Assembly: GCA_027021185.1 (NCBI GenBank)
Contig: JALUUU010000182.1
Coordinates: forward strand, 1-8,165
Source: an archaeon
GTDB taxonomy: Archaea > Hydrothermarchaeota > Hydrothermarchaeia > Hydrothermarchaeales > JALUUU01
Direction of reading: 5' to 3'
DNA: 8,165 bases
The position numbers were made by a program, and so were the translations under genes. Below are positions 6,402-8,165 of the stretch, one piece after another (the first letter of the stretch is position 1; every line of letters starts with the position of its first letter). The notes beneath the pieces are model-generated. The model was given only the letters and a program-made list of their open reading frames with translations. It was not told where the DNA came from and did not search any database.

Positions 6402-6496
6402 AATTATTCTTTTCTTTTAACTTTTTAAAATTATTTTGCCGTGTTTTGGTTTTTTTGGAACTTCTTTCGTTGTGTTCTTAACTTTTTTTGGGTTTT

Positions 6497-6539
6497 TATA
6501 TGAGGTGGGTTAGAGCGTGGGAAAAGTAAAGCTTTGGGG
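6497..6539. repeat. Direct repeat copy 2 (43 bp), outer flank of the vapBC segment
   Basis: The copy lies exactly 900 bp from 5597-5639 in the same orientation, with 41 of 43 positions equal and a 33-base identical core at 6504-6536. It sits upstream of vapB on the side away from the polymerase operon. Together the two copies bracket the vapBC pair. Confidence 0.95.
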
Positions 6540-6820
6540 TGCTGTCGCCATTGTATGGATCCATTAACCTGGTCGCGGACTTTTAAGGCAGGTTTAGATT
6601 ATAAGATTTTCTAGGGGTAAAACTTCTAAATTTTGCTACAGCGACGCTTTGCAATCATCATTTTTCGAAAGAGAATCGGCTAAATTTTTAATAATATAAA
6701 GTATTTAAGATGTATTTTCCTAATATAAACCTATATAAACTATAATATCATAAAAAAGTTGCATAAGTGGCTAAATAATTAAAAAAATTAAAATTCTCTG
6801 CTGCATTGGCGTGTTGGGCG

Positions 6821-6873
6821 CCTCGCCTCTGAGGGGTTTCATTACCGGCTTTGCGGGAGATGCGGAGGCGAGG
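6821..6873 (+). promoter_or_regulatory. Inverted repeat (9-bp stem) in the presumed 5' leader of the ferredoxin gene
   Basis: CCTCGCCTC (6821-6829) pairs perfectly with GAGGCGAGG (6865-6873) around a 35-base loop. It is a GC-rich island directly after an AT-rich, TATA-like tract (6770-6795) and ends about 20 bases before the ATG. If transcription begins near 6810-6820, the stem would form at the start of the leader. It could be a structured leader, a regulator operator or a small RNA. I do not recognise a known riboswitch class. Confidence 0.5.
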
Positions 6874-6893
6874 TAGTAAAAAAGGGCGTTGAG

Positions 6894-7547
6894 ATGAACT
6901 ACAGCGCAAAGGTGAGGGGCGGCGATGAGTGGCTGCGGACGTTTCTAAACTATATTGACCATAGGAAGTGCATAGGCTGCGGGAGATGCGTTTGGGCATG
7001 CTACAACAGTTGCTATGAGCTTCGTGAAGTTGACGGCAAGGTCAAGTCCTTTGTCGATGAGAGCAACGTTGACAAGTGCTTCGGAGACTGCCACTGCCAC
7101 ACTGTCTGCCCTACCCAGGCGATGGTTTGCAAGCCCGTGGACGTTGAGGAGTTCAAATACAAGGCAGAGGCTAACTCCAAGGCAGTTGCTGAACCAGGAG
7201 AGGGCTACTCCCTCAGAAAGAGCGGGGAGCCCTGGAGGCAGCAATTCGAGCTGGAGATAGACGGGAAGAGATGCACGGGATGCGGTGACTGCATCGCTAT
7301 ATGTCAGCAGATGGTATTTGACATGGAAGACGTGGATGGCGGGGAGGTCGCTGTTATAGTTGCCCTCGAGATGTGCATGGGGGACATGCACTGCGTCAGC
7401 ATCTGTAAAGAAAACGCGATACTTCTTAAGGCAACCCCTGCTGCAGACTATAGGAAGATAAGGTCCAAGTTTCAGGGTAAGGCAACAAGGGAGCAGATAT
7501 CGGAGTTCACCGACGGAAGCATGAGGCGGGTCTGGCGATATATTTAA
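6894..7547 (+). CDS. Duplicated polyferredoxin with two CxxC and two CxxDxxC cluster motifs
   Basis: A 217-residue soluble iron-sulfur protein made of two similar halves. Half one has C26-x2-C29-x2-C32-x3-C36 and, about 25 residues later, C62-x2-D65-x2-C68-x3-C72-P. Half two has C127-x2-C130-x2-C133-x3-C137 and C161-x2-D164-x2-C167-x3-C171. In both halves Asp takes the place of the second Cys of the second cluster, as in Pyrococcus furiosus ferredoxin, and C-x-G-D-x-H-C is shared. This implies up to four clusters, two of them able to be [4Fe-4S] or [3Fe-4S]. Extra cysteines are C40, C66 and C79. There is no signal peptide or membrane segment. The role is presumably low-potential electron transfer to an unidentified enzyme. 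A stem-bearing leader precedes it; the Shine-Dalgarno sequence is weak. The stop is TAA. Confidence 0.85.
   Translation: MNYSAKVRGGDEWLRTFLNYIDHRKCIGCGRCVWACYNSCYELREVDGKVKSFVDESNVDKCFGDCHCHTVCPTQAMVCKPVDVEEFKYKAEANSKAVAEPGEGYSLRKSGEPWRQQFELEIDGKRCTGCGDCIAICQQMVFDMEDVDGGEVAVIVALEMCMGDMHCVSICKENAILLKATPAADYRKIRSKFQGKATREQISEFTDGSMRRVWRYI
7539..7546 (+). promoter_or_regulatory. TATA box for the small membrane protein gene
   Basis: TATATTTA overlaps the last codons of the ferredoxin gene and is centred about 27 bases before the ATG at 7570. That is the archaeal TATA-to-start distance, so the transcript would be leaderless. This agrees with the absence of a Shine-Dalgarno sequence before that ATG. 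Confidence 0.5.
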
Positions 7548-7569
7548 TCCCTGTACATGGCGGTTCAAA

Positions 7570-7851
7570 ATGGATAAACGCTGTTCCTCTGTTCCTGATG
7601 ACGCTGGTAAGGATGGGGATACGTGTGGGTGTAGAGGAGACGGTAAAAACAGCCAGCTTTTCACATTTGGTCTGGGAGGGATTGTAGCTTGCTGTGGGGC
7701 TATAGAGCTCCTCGGAGGAGCCGCTGCTCTGGGGGGCATAGCATCAGTTCTCGGCTTATCCACCGGTTTAACGTATCTGATCCTTGTCGGTTTGGCCGGA
7801 TCATTTTCTGCTCTCATCGTCCTTCTATATCAAAAAAACAGGAGGGCATAG
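7570..7851 (+). CDS. Small two-helix membrane protein with cysteine motifs (MerF/MerT-like)
   Basis: A 93-residue protein. The hydrophilic N-terminus (1-28) carries C5 and a C19-G-C21 pair. A first hydrophobic segment (about 31-60) contains vicinal cysteines, VACCG (C41-C42), followed by a Gly/Ala-rich stretch. A second hydrophobic segment lies at about 67-87 (TYLILVGLAGSFSALIVLLY) and is followed by the positive tail QKNRRA. Two helices with CC in the first resemble the mercury or metal transporters MerF and MerT, but the resemblance is by layout only. No MerA or MerR is in view. The next gene, two bases downstream, is a thioredoxin-fold lipoprotein, so thiol or metal redox handling at the membrane is a reasonable shared theme. 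The stop is TAG. Confidence 0.65.
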   Translation: MDKRCSSVPDDAGKDGDTCGCRGDGKNSQLFTFGLGGIVACCGAIELLGGAAALGGIASVLGLSTGLTYLILVGLAGSFSALIVLLYQKNRRA

Positions 7852-7852
7852 G

Positions 7853-8165
7853 GTGAAGAAGTCCGTACTGCTCATCGCTTTAATTATCGTGCTGGGGGGC
7901 TGCCTCTAGGGAGGAGGCGAAAAAACCGTGTCACCGGAGAGCAAAGCCGTTGCCACAGGCAACGCGGTGGGCCATAGAGCCCCTGATTTCTCCCTGGTTG
8001 ACATCAATGGGGAGCGCTTGATCCTAAGCGAATTGAGGGGCAGTCCAACGGTAGTCTGGTTCTTCGCTGCCTGGTGCACCACCTGCGTACCTGAGGCGAA
8101 GGCTTTGTCAAAGATTCACAGAAGCTACGCTGGAAAGGGCGTGAAGGTGGTGCGGATAGATGTTT
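7853..8165 (+). CDS. TlpA/ResA-like thioredoxin-fold lipoprotein, partial, with in-frame TAG at codon 19
   Basis: Read from GTG 7853, the gene encodes a lipoprotein signal peptide, MKKSVLLIALIIVLGGC, with Cys17 as lipidation site. Leu and TAG (7907-7909) follow, and then in the same frame a Gly-rich linker and a redoxin domain: GHRAPDFSLVDINGERLIL, SELRG, then WFFAAWCTTCVPE with the CxxC pair at codons 75 and 78. It runs off the right edge. TlpA/ResA proteins reduce disulfides outside the membrane. CTTC replaces the commoner CxPC. The TAG sits exactly at the signal/linker border. It may be a nonsense mutation, a pyrrolysine or readthrough codon, or a true stop with re-initiation at GTG 7928, which would give a protein without signal peptide. 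The GTG start lies two bases after the previous stop. Confidence 0.75.
7909..7917 (+). promoter_or_regulatory. Shine-Dalgarno-like GGGAGGAGG before an internal GTG of the TlpA-like gene
   Basis: GGGAGGAGG begins at the last base of the in-frame TAG and stands ten bases before the in-frame GTG at 7928. This is the strongest Shine-Dalgarno-like string near this gene and offers a re-initiation route. However, it also simply encodes the Gly-Gly-Gly-Glu linker usual after a lipobox Cys. Confidence 0.4.

Larger units (their letters stand above)
6386..6893. other. AT-rich intergenic region without a recognisable gene
   Basis: About 508 bases separate divergent vapB (-) and the ferredoxin gene (+). 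It holds the vapB ribosome binding site, the second 43-bp repeat (6497-6539), a very AT-rich stretch (about 6660-6800) with several TATA-like strings such as TATATAAAC near 6730, and a GC-rich inverted repeat before the ferredoxin gene. The longest plus-strand reading, from ATG 6557, is a 19-codon open frame ending in TAG with no coding character. I saw no tRNA or other RNA gene. The divergent layout means it must hold promoters in both directions. Confidence 0.7.

Noticed and set aside
5597..6539. CRISPR array
   Set aside because: There are only two repeat copies, separated by two complete protein genes rather than by short spacers.
6557..6616. Short open frame from ATG 6557 ending in TAG
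   Set aside because: It has about 19 codons, no ribosome binding site and no hydrophobic or conserved pattern; random open frames of this size are expected here.
6945..7817. A 290-codon minus-strand open frame across the ferredoxin and membrane-protein genes
   Set aside because: It spans two recognisable plus-strand genes, shows no domain, and its composition fits an antisense shadow.

Overview
The window looks archaeal. The signs are a Cdh-type acetyl-CoA synthase beta subunit with the archaeal C-terminal tail, a PolB2-type family-B DNA polymerase, an AF2212-like (DUF104) antitoxin, arginine codons dominated by AGG/AGA, and at least one well-spaced TATA box suggesting a leaderless transcript. 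CdhC suggests a Wood-Ljungdahl or methanogen-type relative, probably in Euryarchaeota in the broad sense. I cannot place it more precisely. Most genes are GC-rich; about 5640-6800 is visibly AT-rich and looks like an accessory insertion.

Layout. Positions 2-2157 (+) hold the 3' part of cdhC, a small ABM-fold monooxygenase-like gene and a TrpD2-like (YbiB-type) glycosyltransferase-fold gene, closely spaced. Positions 2135-5591 (-) hold a tight three-gene unit, transcribed as RecA/RadA-like protein with a ruined P-loop, then PolB2-type polymerase with a ruined exonuclease, then PD-(D/E)XK-type nuclease. Positions 5690-6385 (-) hold a vapB-vapC toxin-antitoxin pair bracketed by two near-identical 43-bp direct repeats exactly 900 bp apart. 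Positions 6386-6893 are an AT-rich gap that ends in a 9-bp-stem inverted repeat. Positions 6894-8165 (+) hold a duplicated ferredoxin with Asp-type cluster motifs, a small two-helix cysteine-bearing membrane protein (MerF/MerT-like), and the start of a TlpA/ResA-like thioredoxin-fold lipoprotein with an in-frame TAG just after its lipobox.

The most interesting points are these. (1) The CdhC has the four cysteines of the A-cluster Fe4S4 site in exact spacing, but the Cys-Gly-Cys that holds nickel is gone. (2) The RecA-like/PolB2/nuclease operon pairs two partly inactivated DNA-transaction proteins with a nuclease, which recalls the logic of the bacterial ImuA-ImuB-DnaE2 mutagenesis system. (3) The vapBC pair sits between duplicated copies of the sequence directly upstream of that operon. 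(4) The TlpA-like gene has an in-frame amber codon that could be a nonsense mutation, a re-initiation arrangement or a pyrrolysine codon. All functional assignments come from reading motifs by eye; no database search was possible.
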